From the NCBI GenBank assembly GCA_963976795.1, contig CAXBLT010000006.1:1-64000 (forward strand): DNA of 64,000 nt. The letters are read 5' to 3'. This DNA comes from UBA7359 sp963976795 (GTDB taxonomy: Bacteria > Pseudomonadota > Gammaproteobacteria > Eutrophobiales > Eutrophobiaceae). Shown piece by piece: positions 26,528-33,767 of this stretch. The notes under the pieces were generated by a model that was not told the DNA's origin, ran no database searches, and was given only the letters and a program-made list of their open reading frames with translations. Position 1 is the first letter of the stretch, and each line of letters begins with the position of its first letter. The position numbers and the translations under genes were made by a program.

Positions 26528-26674
26528 CTACCATACCTCTTTCCCGACAGGTGGCCCCCAGTCGGTTTCTTTATGACGGTTTTCCGGGGCGATTTTGGCG
26601 AGAAGTTCATCCAACTCATAATGTAGTTTAGGCTTATCGTCTAATTTTTTATTTTCTTTCTTGCTATCTATCAT
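26528..26674 (-). pseudogene. MazE-like antitoxin C-terminal remnant, toxin missing
   Basis: A 48-codon frame from ATG at 26674 encodes a MazE/ChpAI-type C-terminus: ELDELLAKIAPENRHKE, then TDWGPPVGKEVW and stop. The AbrB-like DNA-binding part is missing. A MazF-type toxin would begin at the overlapping ATG, but that frame stops after 13 codons. The motif match is strong, so this is the trace of a lost mazEF module. Confidence 0.75.
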
Positions 26675-26896
26675 ATAGATAAAGTTACATCTTCCACTGA
26701 TAAAAACAATGGTCTGCCTCCTGTTATTTATGTGTCTGTGTTAAAACTAGCCCTCAAGTTGCATATTCCATTCAAGAGTTCAACGGTTCCGAAAAACCGT
26801 TTCAAGCATTCAGCTCATTGCAACTTAATCCACAGTCAAAAATAAAGCTCCGTGAGGGTCTTTTGTTAATTAATTAAATTTTATTGAGATTCAGAA

Positions 26897-27298
26897 CTAT
26901 TCCTTTCTTTTGATGCCTACAATAAAAGGCCAAATTAAAAATGGAATAGTTAGTAAAATTAAACTAAAAGATTCTGTAAGAAAAAAATTAATTCCACTTA
27001 ATATGAACACGGCAATAAGCGGTAGCAAATAGAACGCCCATGCTTTTTTATTCATAAATGTAATTACAAATGAAATTCCAGATAAGACTCCTAATATTAA
27101 TGGGCTGAGCAAGGTAGGAAATATTAATGAAAACCTATTTGTGAAATCACTTTCTATAGCCTCTATAAAACCAGCCATAGAATTAGGTAAATATAATACT
27201 TTTATCACCATTATCCATACACCTAAAATAACCACCGTATTTGCTAATAAACATAATTTCGCACTAGAAATGTTTTGTATTTTCATTGAAGAGCTCAT
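26897..27298 (-). CDS. Small membrane protein after RHS tip 2 (candidate immunity protein)
   Basis: 133 residues with about four hydrophobic segments (for example LCLLANTVVILGVWIMVI and SLILLTIPFLIWPFIVGI) and a KRKE tail. The ATG at 27298 overlaps the tip 2 stop (ATGA). No family recognised. Its membrane location fits a tip that acts on membranes, by analogy with membrane immunity proteins; this is inference. Confidence 0.65.
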   Translation of the reverse strand: MSSSMKIQNISSAKLCLLANTVVILGVWIMVIKVLYLPNSMAGFIEAIESDFTNRFSLIFPTLLSPLILGVLSGISFVITFMNKKAWAFYLLPLIAVFILSGINFFLTESFSLILLTIPFLIWPFIVGIKRKE

Positions 27299-27684
27299 TC
27301 GCAAGAATCACAATTTGCAGTACCAATCGCGCCTCCGATCTCAGTAGCTGATCCTCTTACCGGGTCGGAAAAAAAGCTTACTAAATTCAAGAATGGCCCA
27401 ATAGAAGTTAGACATTGAAAGAATTTATTTCGATCTTCAGAAAGAAGAGTTCTATAATCAGGGTATTTCTCCTGACAATTACAAATAATATCATCAACGA
27501 TATTGAAAGTAAGTATCACACCGCCAACTATAAGTATGAAAGAAACTATAGTTGCCTCTCCATTTGGGTCTATATTACCTACTGGGTTTTGTAATGCATA
27601 ACCATAGGTATTTACTCCTCCACTCAAACCAAGCGGGTCACTGGTAATATACCTTCCAATACTCGGGTCATAATAACGCATCAT
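27295..27684 (-). CDS. Displaced RHS C-terminal tip 2
   Basis: 129 residues from an ATG at the end of the RHS box: RYYDPSIGRYITSD, NTYGYALQNPVGNIDPNGEA, then a unique tip with a hydrophobic stretch (VSFILIVGGVILTFNIV) and cysteines (CNCQ, NCDSCE). The homologous frame extends upstream through the box to about 27747, where a stop codon is met, so it is cut off from any core. Confidence 0.7.
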   Translation of the reverse strand: MMRYYDPSIGRYITSDPLGLSGGVNTYGYALQNPVGNIDPNGEATIVSFILIVGGVILTFNIVDDIICNCQEKYPDYRTLLSEDRNKFFQCLTSIGPFLNLVSFFSDPVRGSATEIGGAIGTANCDSCE

Positions 27685-27735
27685 ATTGTAATGCTGCCCG
27701 GTTTCCTCATCATAGTACTGGCCGGGAAGTCTTTT
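27685..27735 (-). repeat. RHS core box 3
   Basis: 51-bp minus-strand box encoding KRLPGQYYDEETGQHYN, inverted relative to boxes 2 and 4. It runs directly into the tip 2 start. Confidence 0.85.
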
Positions 27736-27773
27736 GACATCATCACAGAATCAACTTACATATAATCATCATG

Positions 27774-27878
27774 ATTATTTAATATTATGGCATCTTCTAT
27801 TAAATAATATGCATAGATTTTAAATTATTTAACTTGCCCTCTATGCATCAAGTTCTATTCATACACAACCCATAGAGG
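27774..27878. promoter_or_regulatory. Inverted-repeat cluster upstream of the tyrosine recombinase
   Basis: An 11-bp perfect inverted repeat (ATTATTTAATA / TATTAAATAAT, 27774-27784 and 27798-27808) is followed by three alternating CATAGA-type boxes at about 31-bp steps: ATGCATAGA (27809-27817), TCTATGCAT (27840-27848, overlapping CCTCTATG from 27838) and CATAGAGG (27871-27878). They end 7 bp before the recombinase ATG. Candidate recombinase binding sites or operator. Confidence 0.5.
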
Positions 27879-27885
27879 TGTCATT

Positions 27886-28842
27886 ATGAATAGATATAAG
27901 CACACAGAGATCTTACAAAAAAGTGGACTCAATCACTATCTGGAAGACTATTTAACAACAATGTTGGTGGTTGGTCGTTCTGAACACACACATCGGCGAC
28001 ATCAATCAGCACTACGCGCTTTTATTGTCTGGTGTGAAACACATAATATTCACCAATTACATGATGTATCCAGGTCGACATTGAAAACCTATCGAAAATA
28101 CCTGTTCGATTATCAACCATCACATGGTACGCCTTTATCAAAAGGGTCACTTAACTCCAAGCTAACACCAGTAAAGAAGTTCATGCAATGGTGTACTAAA
28201 GAGCAATTTATTGCAGAAGATATAGCGCACGATTTTGATATACCTCGAAAGCCAAGAGGTATACCTACAAAAATATTAATGCATCAACTTATCGAGCATA
28301 TTCTTCAACAACCCAATACAAACACACGAGAAGGAATTCGGGACCGAACTATACTGGAGGTACTTTACTCCACTGCAATCAGACGTTCAGAAATTACCTA
28401 CTTAAGATGTCAGGACATTGATTTTGATCGTCACACGATAAAGATAAATGAATCTAAAAACGGGCAAGACAGATTTGTTCCTATTTGCAGTCGCGCTATT
28501 AAATGGGTGAGTAGATATTTGAAAAATGTACGGCCTCATCTTGTTAAACAACCCAATGATGAAATTGTATTTTTATCAAACGAAGGTGGCGTTTTTCAAC
28601 CTGGTACCTTGGCAGCACGGGTAAAAAAATATATCAAATCCGCCGGTATTAATACCCGGGGCTCATGTCATCTATTCCGGCATTCAGTCGCAACGCAAAT
28701 GTTGGAAAATGGAGCCGATATACGGTATATCCAGGCTCTACTGGGACACGTGGATCTGAATACTACTGAGATTTACACTCGGGTAGCGATCAAAAAACTG
28801 AAAGAAGTCCATGAAAAGACCCATCCGATGACGAGGTGTTAA
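27886..28842 (+). CDS. Tyrosine recombinase/integrase (XerC/D-like)
   Basis: 318 residues. An N-terminal SAM-like core-binding domain (about 15-115) precedes the catalytic domain. All catalytic residues are present: Arg166 (AIRRSEI), a Lys in ESKNGQ, His262 and Arg265 (HLFRHS), His288 (LLGHVD) and Tyr297 (TEIYTR). It is therefore probably active. GAGGTG precedes the ATG and a strong terminator follows. It stands between inverted RHS boxes 3 and 4 rather than next to a tRNA, which suggests local rearrangement instead of island integration. Confidence 0.92.
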   Translation: MNRYKHTEILQKSGLNHYLEDYLTTMLVVGRSEHTHRRHQSALRAFIVWCETHNIHQLHDVSRSTLKTYRKYLFDYQPSHGTPLSKGSLNSKLTPVKKFMQWCTKEQFIAEDIAHDFDIPRKPRGIPTKILMHQLIEHILQQPNTNTREGIRDRTILEVLYSTAIRRSEITYLRCQDIDFDRHTIKINESKNGQDRFVPICSRAIKWVSRYLKNVRPHLVKQPNDEIVFLSNEGGVFQPGTLAARVKKYIKSAGINTRGSCHLFRHSVATQMLENGADIRYIQALLGHVDLNTTEIYTRVAIKKLKEVHEKTHPMTRC

Positions 28843-28867
28843 TGGTATCCTTTCTATAATCCATTTC

Positions 28868-28893
28868 AGGGCTGTCTTCTGGCAGCCCTTTTT
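28868..28893 (+). terminator. Rho-independent terminator after the recombinase
   Basis: A 9-bp stem (AGGGCTGTC / GGCAGCCCT) with a TTCT loop and a TTTTT tail, 26 bp after the recombinase stop. Confidence 0.88.
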
Positions 28894-28939
28894 AGGGTAA
28901 AATATAATAAATTAACTATACATTTATAATAAATTTGCT

Positions 28940-29308
28940 ATGCTTAAATCAATGAAGCCATTAATTTTCGTTGGCCGTTCACAAGATGATATACGAGAAT
29001 TTGGCAAAAAAGCTTCCGTCTCCATTGGTACCGAATTACTCGCTGTGCAAATGGGTGCTGAACCGACAGATTGGAAACCGATGAAAACCATTGGTGCTGG
29101 TGTGAAAGAAATGAGGACCCATGATGGGAAAGAAATTAGGACAATCTATATTGCTAAATTTAGTGAAGCTGTTTATGTCTTGCATTCATTTGTGAAAAAA
29201 ACGCAGACAACACCTAAAAAGGATATTCAGATTACAAAAGAGCGACTGAGTTACGTTAATCAGCAACGAAAGAAAAGTAGTAGTAAGAAACCGAAAAGTA
29301 AGACATAG
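28940..29308 (+). CDS. Type II toxin, HigB/Gp49-like (RelE superfamily)
   Basis: 122 residues; PLIFVGRSQDDIREFGKKASVSIGTELLAVQMG...KTIGAGVKEMRTHDGKEIRTIYIA matches the COG4679 Gp49-like HigB group, which cleaves translated mRNA. The C-terminus has the usual VYVLHSFVKKTQTTPKKDI and a Lys-rich extension. Toxin-first order with an XRE antitoxin 9 bp downstream is the HigBA arrangement. An internal ATG at 28952 would give the more typical MKPL start. Confidence 0.88.
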   Translation: MLKSMKPLIFVGRSQDDIREFGKKASVSIGTELLAVQMGAEPTDWKPMKTIGAGVKEMRTHDGKEIRTIYIAKFSEAVYVLHSFVKKTQTTPKKDIQITKERLSYVNQQRKKSSSKKPKSKT

Positions 29309-29317
29309 GTAAAGACG

Positions 29318-29638
29318 ATGAATATGACAAAATCAAGTGGTAACGTCTTTGAAGACTTGGGCTTTGAGAAAGAAGAAGCGACGAATTTATTAATTCGTGC
29401 TGAGTTAATTATTCAAATTGGTGAAATCATTAATAAACGCGGATTGAAACAATCTGATGCGGCAAAATTGCTAGGCGTCAAACAACCTGACATCAGTGCC
29501 ATTATGAAACGTAAGGTTGAGAAGTTCACAATTGATAGACTTGTAAACTTTTTATCCTGTCTTAATCAGGAAGTAATGGTTAAGACAAAACCTCGACGCG
29601 GTAAAAATAAACAAAATACTGTCTCAGCCCACGCATAA
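29318..29638 (+). CDS. XRE-family antitoxin (HigA-like, COG5606)
   Basis: 106 residues with a helix-turn-helix (about 38-75: INKRGLKQSDAAKLLGVKQPDISAIMKRK) and a Lys/Arg-rich tail. It pairs with the Gp49-like toxin upstream and should repress the operon. AGGTAAAG precedes the ATG. Confidence 0.9.
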   Translation: MNMTKSSGNVFEDLGFEKEEATNLLIRAELIIQIGEIINKRGLKQSDAAKLLGVKQPDISAIMKRKVEKFTIDRLVNFLSCLNQEVMVKTKPRRGKNKQNTVSAHA

Positions 29639-29763
29639 ACTAATTTATTATGGCAAGGATTGCTTATAAACAAGGGATGCATTAGCGGAATAGGGCCTTA
29701 AGTTCTAATTATCGTAAAAGAAAATCACCCCGTAAGCATTGGGGATATAGACTAAATTCAATC

Positions 29764-29814
29764 AAAAGACTTCCCGGCCAGTACTATGATGAGGAAACGG
29801 GACTACATTACAAT
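29764..29814 (+). repeat. RHS core box 4
   Basis: A 51-bp plus-strand box encoding KRLPGQYYDEETGLHYN, joined in frame to tip 3. The open frame extends back about 85 bp further (KSPRKHWGYRLNSI) to a stop with no start codon, so upstream core is absent. Confidence 0.85.
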
Positions 29815-30312
29815 ATGATGCGTTATTATGATCCTTCAGTAGGAAGATATATTACTTCGGATCGTATCGGGATATTAGGAGGGTTAAATACTTACGCATA
29901 TGTTGGGAACAACCCAACCGTTTACTTTGACCCTGATGGGCAAGCTAGGAGAAGAAAGGATGGAGACCCTGATGTAAGAAATATGTGTAGTTATTACAAT
30001 AAAGTATGTAGTGCTACAGGTGGAAAATGTAACTATCCTTGTAAGACAGCGCCATTTCTTTGTAATAACCCTGATGTTTTGCCTTTGTTATGGGTTGGAG
30101 TTTCAAGTGGACAAATTTCTTGCATAAGAAAATGTTTAATTGAAGAAGATAAAAAGGAACGTAATAAGTCACCAGAGTGTACAGGAGATGATTGCCTTGC
30201 CAATGAATCAATAGATGATTACCATCGTACTTGCTATCAAAAATGTGGTGTTGCAACTTGGCGTTACCCAGGGCTAACACCATTTGGTATAGATATTGGC
30301 GCAGGCAATTAA
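29815..30312 (+). CDS. Displaced RHS C-terminal tip 3
   Basis: 165 residues beginning RYYDPSVGRYITSD, NTYAYVGNNPTVYFDPDGQARRRK, followed by a unique tip with about ten cysteines (MCSYYNKVCSATGGKCNYPC, CIRKCLIEE, CTGDDC, CYQKCG). So many cysteines suggest disulfides and activity outside the cytoplasm. The ATG used lies at the box end, and homologous coding continues upstream through the box. The tip family is not recognised. Confidence 0.7.
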   Translation: MMRYYDPSVGRYITSDRIGILGGLNTYAYVGNNPTVYFDPDGQARRRKDGDPDVRNMCSYYNKVCSATGGKCNYPCKTAPFLCNNPDVLPLLWVGVSSGQISCIRKCLIEEDKKERNKSPECTGDDCLANESIDDYHRTCYQKCGVATWRYPGLTPFGIDIGAGN

Positions 30313-30339
30313 TAAAATATAGACGGAATTTATATTACT

Positions 30340-30732
30340 ATGATCAGTAGAATAATCACTGGATTTTTAATTGCACCATTAACAGTGCCGATATCTTTTT
30401 CCATAGTTGGTTTTCTGGCACGGGGGAACTTTGAATCTCACACTTTTATTGGTTCATTTTTAGCTGTTGGGATATATGCTTACATATTCTCTCTTGTTTT
30501 GGGAATACCAACTTTATTGATATTAATGAAGATGAATAAACTACAGTTAATTCATTTCATAATTGCTGGCCTTCTTTTAAGTGTCACACCTTGTTTATTT
30601 TTCTACTTTGTTTTTGGATTAGTTAAGATAAACTTTTATATACAATGTGTTATATCAACGCTTTTATCGGTAGTGGTATTTTGGACGATAATATTCAAGT
30701 TATTTAAGAATGAGCCTCAGTTGACGAATTAA
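30340..30732 (+). CDS. Small membrane protein after RHS tip 3 (candidate immunity protein)
   Basis: 130 residues with four hydrophobic helices (about 5-27, 38-62, 70-93 and 98-120) and no recognisable family. It starts 27 bp after the tip 3 stop. Placement mirrors the other three tip/partner units. Confidence 0.65.
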   Translation: MISRIITGFLIAPLTVPISFSIVGFLARGNFESHTFIGSFLAVGIYAYIFSLVLGIPTLLILMKMNKLQLIHFIIAGLLLSVTPCLFFYFVFGLVKINFYIQCVISTLLSVVVFWTIIFKLFKNEPQLTN

Positions 30733-30755
30733 TGGAACTCGGACTTATTGAACGA

Positions 30756-30776
30756 AGCCCCTCACGGGACTTTTTG
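30756..30776. terminator. Weak terminator-like hairpin between convergent partner genes
   Basis: AGCCCC / GGGACT with a TCAC loop and TTTTT on the plus strand, one mismatch (G-U if read from the other strand). It sits in the 82-bp gap between the partner genes of tips 3 and 4. Confidence 0.35.
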
Positions 30777-30814
30777 CTAAAAGGGCTCTGACCTATTTAA
30801 TTCTTTAATCCATT

Positions 30815-31165
30815 TCAAGGCCAATATCTAAGGCATATTGCTAACACCCCGACCAAAAGAGATAAAGGCAAGAGATCACAAAAAAATATTTCTATAGGTC
30901 TTAATTGAAATTTATGATTTAAATTAAAGGTTTGAGAAAATTCAGCTATAAACCTATGTCTCATTTTATGTAAGTAAAAACTAAGACCGATTAAAAACAT
31001 CCAAAATAGATAATCAATCCAAAAATTAAATCCTGCATAGTTTCCTGCCGCAAGGTATTCTTCTGGACTTAGCCCTGATAGTTTGTAATAAAAGATAGAA
31101 AATAAAAGCATATCAACTATTACCAACACATAAATAATCCAACGAAAAATGATTTTAAAATTCAT
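30815..31165 (-). CDS. Small membrane protein after RHS tip 4 (candidate immunity protein)
   Basis: 116 residues with three hydrophobic helices (about 8-27, 45-64 and 92-113). The ATG lies 2 bp after the RHS stop. Not similar in obvious sequence to the other three partner proteins, as expected if each matches its own tip. Confidence 0.65.
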   Translation of the reverse strand: MNFKIIFRWIIYVLVIVDMLLFSIFYYKLSGLSPEEYLAAGNYAGFNFWIDYLFWMFLIGLSFYLHKMRHRFIAEFSQTFNLNHKFQLRPIEIFFCDLLPLSLLVGVLAICLRYWP

Positions 31166-31167
31166 AT

Positions 31168-32736
31168 TTATTCACATTGTTTTTCTTCATTATCATTACA
31201 ATTCGGTGCACCAGGATTCAACTGACAAAACAGTTCTTGTATTTGATTGTCAATAGGATCAGGGCTTCCTAACCCAGGAAGTGGTTCATTATTTCCTGAT
31301 GGTTCTGCGGGGTTAGGGGAGGCTTCTGCATCACCCACAACTGGAAGTCCACCAGCTGCAGCGCCAGTTAATCCAGCAATTATACGGGCTAATGTAGCCG
31401 AAGCTGTTGCTGCAGCACCAGCAGCGCCAAATAAACCTATTGCACAACCTGCAACTACTCCTTCAATTGTTCCGTTACCTGTAGCAACCGCGAAAAGTGG
31501 TCCAATTGCACCTGCACCACAAAAACCTGCTGCTACTAAAGGGGGAACTAAACCCTTCGGATCAATATTAACAAGAGGGGTCTGCAAAGCATACCCATAG
31601 GTATTGAAACCACCCAATAACCCAATCGGGTCACTAGTTATGTAACGTCCTAACGTGGGATCATAGTATCTAAAATAATTGTAATGTAGTCCCGTTTCCT
31701 CATCATAGTACTGGCCGGGAAAACGTAAGTTGTTAGTAATCAACTCCGTCGTCATCGCCGCTTCACCAAAAGGACTATAATCCGCCTTCCACACAATCGC
31801 TTGAGTCGCATCAGTCATTTGTTGCGGCGTCCCCAAATGGTCGGTGTGAATGAAATTAAGCGTTCCACTCGTTACAATGCTCACCGGTTGTCCATCGATG
31901 TAAATGTACTCTACTTGTGTCGTACCCGTTGCATCCGTCTCCGCAATCAACTGGCCACCTTGGTCATAATGGTAGTAAGTAATGCTAGCACCGTCTTTCT
32001 TAACGCGCTCGCCTCGACCATTGTAGGTATAGGTTGCTAAGGTACTGCCACCCACATTGCTGGTCTTTAATCGATTGTTGTCACCGAAGGTAAAGATGTT
32101 AGTCGTGTTACTGGTCGTGTTACTGGTCGTATTACCATTGGCATCGTATGTGTAATCCGTTACCCCACCATTCACCGTTTGTTCAAGGTGATGTGAATTA
32201 ACGTCATAGGTATAAGTCTCGGCAACGGCATCAATCGTTTCGCTCAATCGATTACTAATCGCATCGTAAGCATAATCGATATCGCCATAATTGCTGGTGG
32301 CATCGCTTAAACGATTGAGCGCGTCATAAGCCAATGTCTGTGACTTTGCGATATCAACAAGATTATTAATATCGGTAATGTTATTTGCGCTGTCGTAGGT
32401 ATAAGCCATATCTTGATGTGCTACACCGTTCATGGTCAAGATTTGTCTTAACCGGTAATCCAAATCATAGCTCCTGCTCTGCACCAGGTTATTGCCGTAG
32501 ATCATACCGCTCATCGGGCCAAATGGCTGATAGGTCATCGTACTACTTACGGTTTCTGTGGTGCCTTGTGTCGTGGCGACACTGGCAACTTGCCCTAATA
32601 CATTGCGTGTCATAGCAACCGTTCGTCCACTTGGATAGGTCATTTGGATGAGTTGGTCTGCACCGTTGTAAGCATAACTTGTCGTGTAAGCGATACTGTC
32701 CATGTATGAATTAATGTCAGGTCTCCATTTGCACAT
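31168..32736 (-). CDS. RHS-repeat protein, 5'-truncated, with tip 4
   Basis: 522 residues containing many YD repeats (TYDVNSHHLEQTVNGGVTDY, YDANGNTTSN, YTYNGRGERVKKDG, YHYDQGGQLIAETD), the IHTDHLGTPQQMTD motif, and the core end LRFPGQYYDEETG with RYYDPTLGRYITSD. The tip is a hydrophobic Ala/Gly-rich region (GLFGAAGAAATASATLARII) then a Cys/Pro tail (CQLNPGAPNCNDNEEKQCE). Full RHS proteins are more than twice this size. The ATG at 32736 lies inside the right 141-bp repeat, and its first residues (MCKWRPDI) derive from it, so the original N-terminus was lost. Confidence 0.85.
   Translation of the reverse strand: MCKWRPDINSYMDSIAYTTSYAYNGADQLIQMTYPSGRTVAMTRNVLGQVASVATTQGTTETVSSTMTYQPFGPMSGMIYGNNLVQSRSYDLDYRLRQILTMNGVAHQDMAYTYDSANNITDINNLVDIAKSQTLAYDALNRLSDATSNYGDIDYAYDAISNRLSETIDAVAETYTYDVNSHHLEQTVNGGVTDYTYDANGNTTSNTTSNTTNIFTFGDNNRLKTSNVGGSTLATYTYNGRGERVKKDGASITYYHYDQGGQLIAETDATGTTQVEYIYIDGQPVSIVTSGTLNFIHTDHLGTPQQMTDATQAIVWKADYSPFGEAAMTTELITNNLRFPGQYYDEETGLHYNYFRYYDPTLGRYITSDPIGLLGGFNTYGYALQTPLVNIDPKGLVPPLVAAGFCGAGAIGPLFAVATGNGTIEGVVAGCAIGLFGAAGAAATASATLARIIAGLTGAAAGGLPVVGDAEASPNPAEPSGNNEPLPGLGSPDPIDNQIQELFCQLNPGAPNCNDNEEKQCE
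31678..31720 (-). repeat. RHS core box 5 (in the large RHS gene)
   Basis: 43-bp minus-strand box shared with boxes 2-4, encoding PGQYYDEETGLHYN. Upstream of it the gene has LRF where the displaced copies have KRL, which marks the edge of the shared segment. Confidence 0.85.
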
Positions 32737-32855
32737 CTGCTAGTCTCGTAATCCAGCTTACAGTCGTGTGGCTTATACTTAAAGTATTCGCCTGTCTCAG
32801 CTTGGGTATAATGCCCATTCTTGTAGGCCATAATAATGCAGTTATCAGGGAATAA
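32715..32855 (+). repeat. 141-bp direct repeat, right copy
   Basis: Looks identical to 24297-24437 and lies in the same orientation. It interrupts the RHS gene at its 5' end and supplies a start codon to it. Confidence 0.85.
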
Positions 32856-33111
32856 CAGTGGTGATTCAGGCCACAGTTTTTACTTGTCGAATAAATGGAT
32901 ATTAGAAAACCGTAGTCTGGTCTTGCCCGTCTGGATTAACCGCGATTATTAAAAGCTAATCAAAAAATAGTGTATACATTACTGTATTTCTATCCTCGTC
33001 ACCCAAAACTACATACGCTATAATCCGCCGTCCATCATAAACCTTTAATAGCTACTAATATTGTAGTATTTTTTGTATATACCCTATCGCAGACCTAAAA
33101 AATTATTTTTA

Positions 33112-33360
33112 ATGGAGCAAACAATTTTGAGCGCAAAACTTCCTATACCATCCGCTGTATGCACTGTATGTCATACCTATACCAGAAACGCGAGCATGAT
33201 TAACTATACTTGTGGCATCATGATTGATGGCAAAAGATGCAAAGGCGCATGGCAGGGGGCATTAAATGCAGAAGATTGGGAGGAATGTCAAACTTGCCAT
33301 GCGACTAATAGCAATTGTGATGTATGCAACGGTGAAGGCTGGATATATATAAAGAAGTAA
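33112..33360 (+). CDS. Small zinc-ribbon-like protein
   Basis: About 82 residues with cysteine pairs CTVCH, CGIMIDGKRC, CQTCH and CDVC, resembling tandem zinc-binding ribbons. No family name is certain. The ATG at 33112 has a weak ribosome site; a TTG 14 bp on is preceded by GGAG and is an alternative start. The DUF2237 gene follows 26 bp downstream and may be co-transcribed. Confidence 0.65.
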   Translation: MEQTILSAKLPIPSAVCTVCHTYTRNASMINYTCGIMIDGKRCKGAWQGALNAEDWEECQTCHATNSNCDVCNGEGWIYIKK

Positions 33361-33386
33361 TCAGCCTAAATGGTATAACTAAAGCT

Positions 33387-33752
33387 ATGATAAAGAACGT
33401 ACTCGGCACTATGTTGGAACCCTGCTGTGATGAACTGGATACCGGTTATTTTCGCAATGGTAAGTGTGAGACTTGCGACGACGATGTCGGCATGCATACC
33501 GTCTGTGCCGAAATGTCTGATCGCTTTCTGGAATTTTCCAAGAAAAATGGTAATGACTTATCCTCCCCTGTAGAAGCATATGATTTCCCCGGCCTTAAAG
33601 CGGGTGATAGATGGTGCATTTGTCTGCCACGATGGATCGAGGCACTAGAAGAAGGAGTGGCACCTAAAATTCTTTTACGCTCTACCGATTCTTCCGTCTT
33701 GGAGTACGTGTCATTGGAAGTATTGGAAAAATATGCCATTAGGGATGACTAA
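33387..33752 (+). CDS. DUF2237 family protein
   Basis: 121 residues matching DUF2237 over its length: KNVLGTMLEPCCDELDTGYFRNGKC, HTVCAEMSDRFLEFSKKNGNDLS, FPGLKAGDRWCICLPRW and VAPKILLRSTDSSVLEYVSLE. The family is widespread in bacteria and has conserved cysteines; no function is established. An SD-like sequence is poor. Confidence 0.88.
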   Translation: MIKNVLGTMLEPCCDELDTGYFRNGKCETCDDDVGMHTVCAEMSDRFLEFSKKNGNDLSSPVEAYDFPGLKAGDRWCICLPRWIEALEEGVAPKILLRSTDSSVLEYVSLEVLEKYAIRDD

Positions 33753-33767
33753 ATAAATTAAAGCCAC

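Noticed and set aside
26407..26619. 70-codon minus-strand frame overlapping the MazE relic
   Set aside because: Another frame of the same strand encodes the recognisable MazE C-terminus with its own ATG and stop; this one matches nothing.
27886..28842. Integrase marking a tRNA-integrated prophage or ICE
   Set aside because: No tRNA, attachment duplication, phage or conjugation genes are visible around it.
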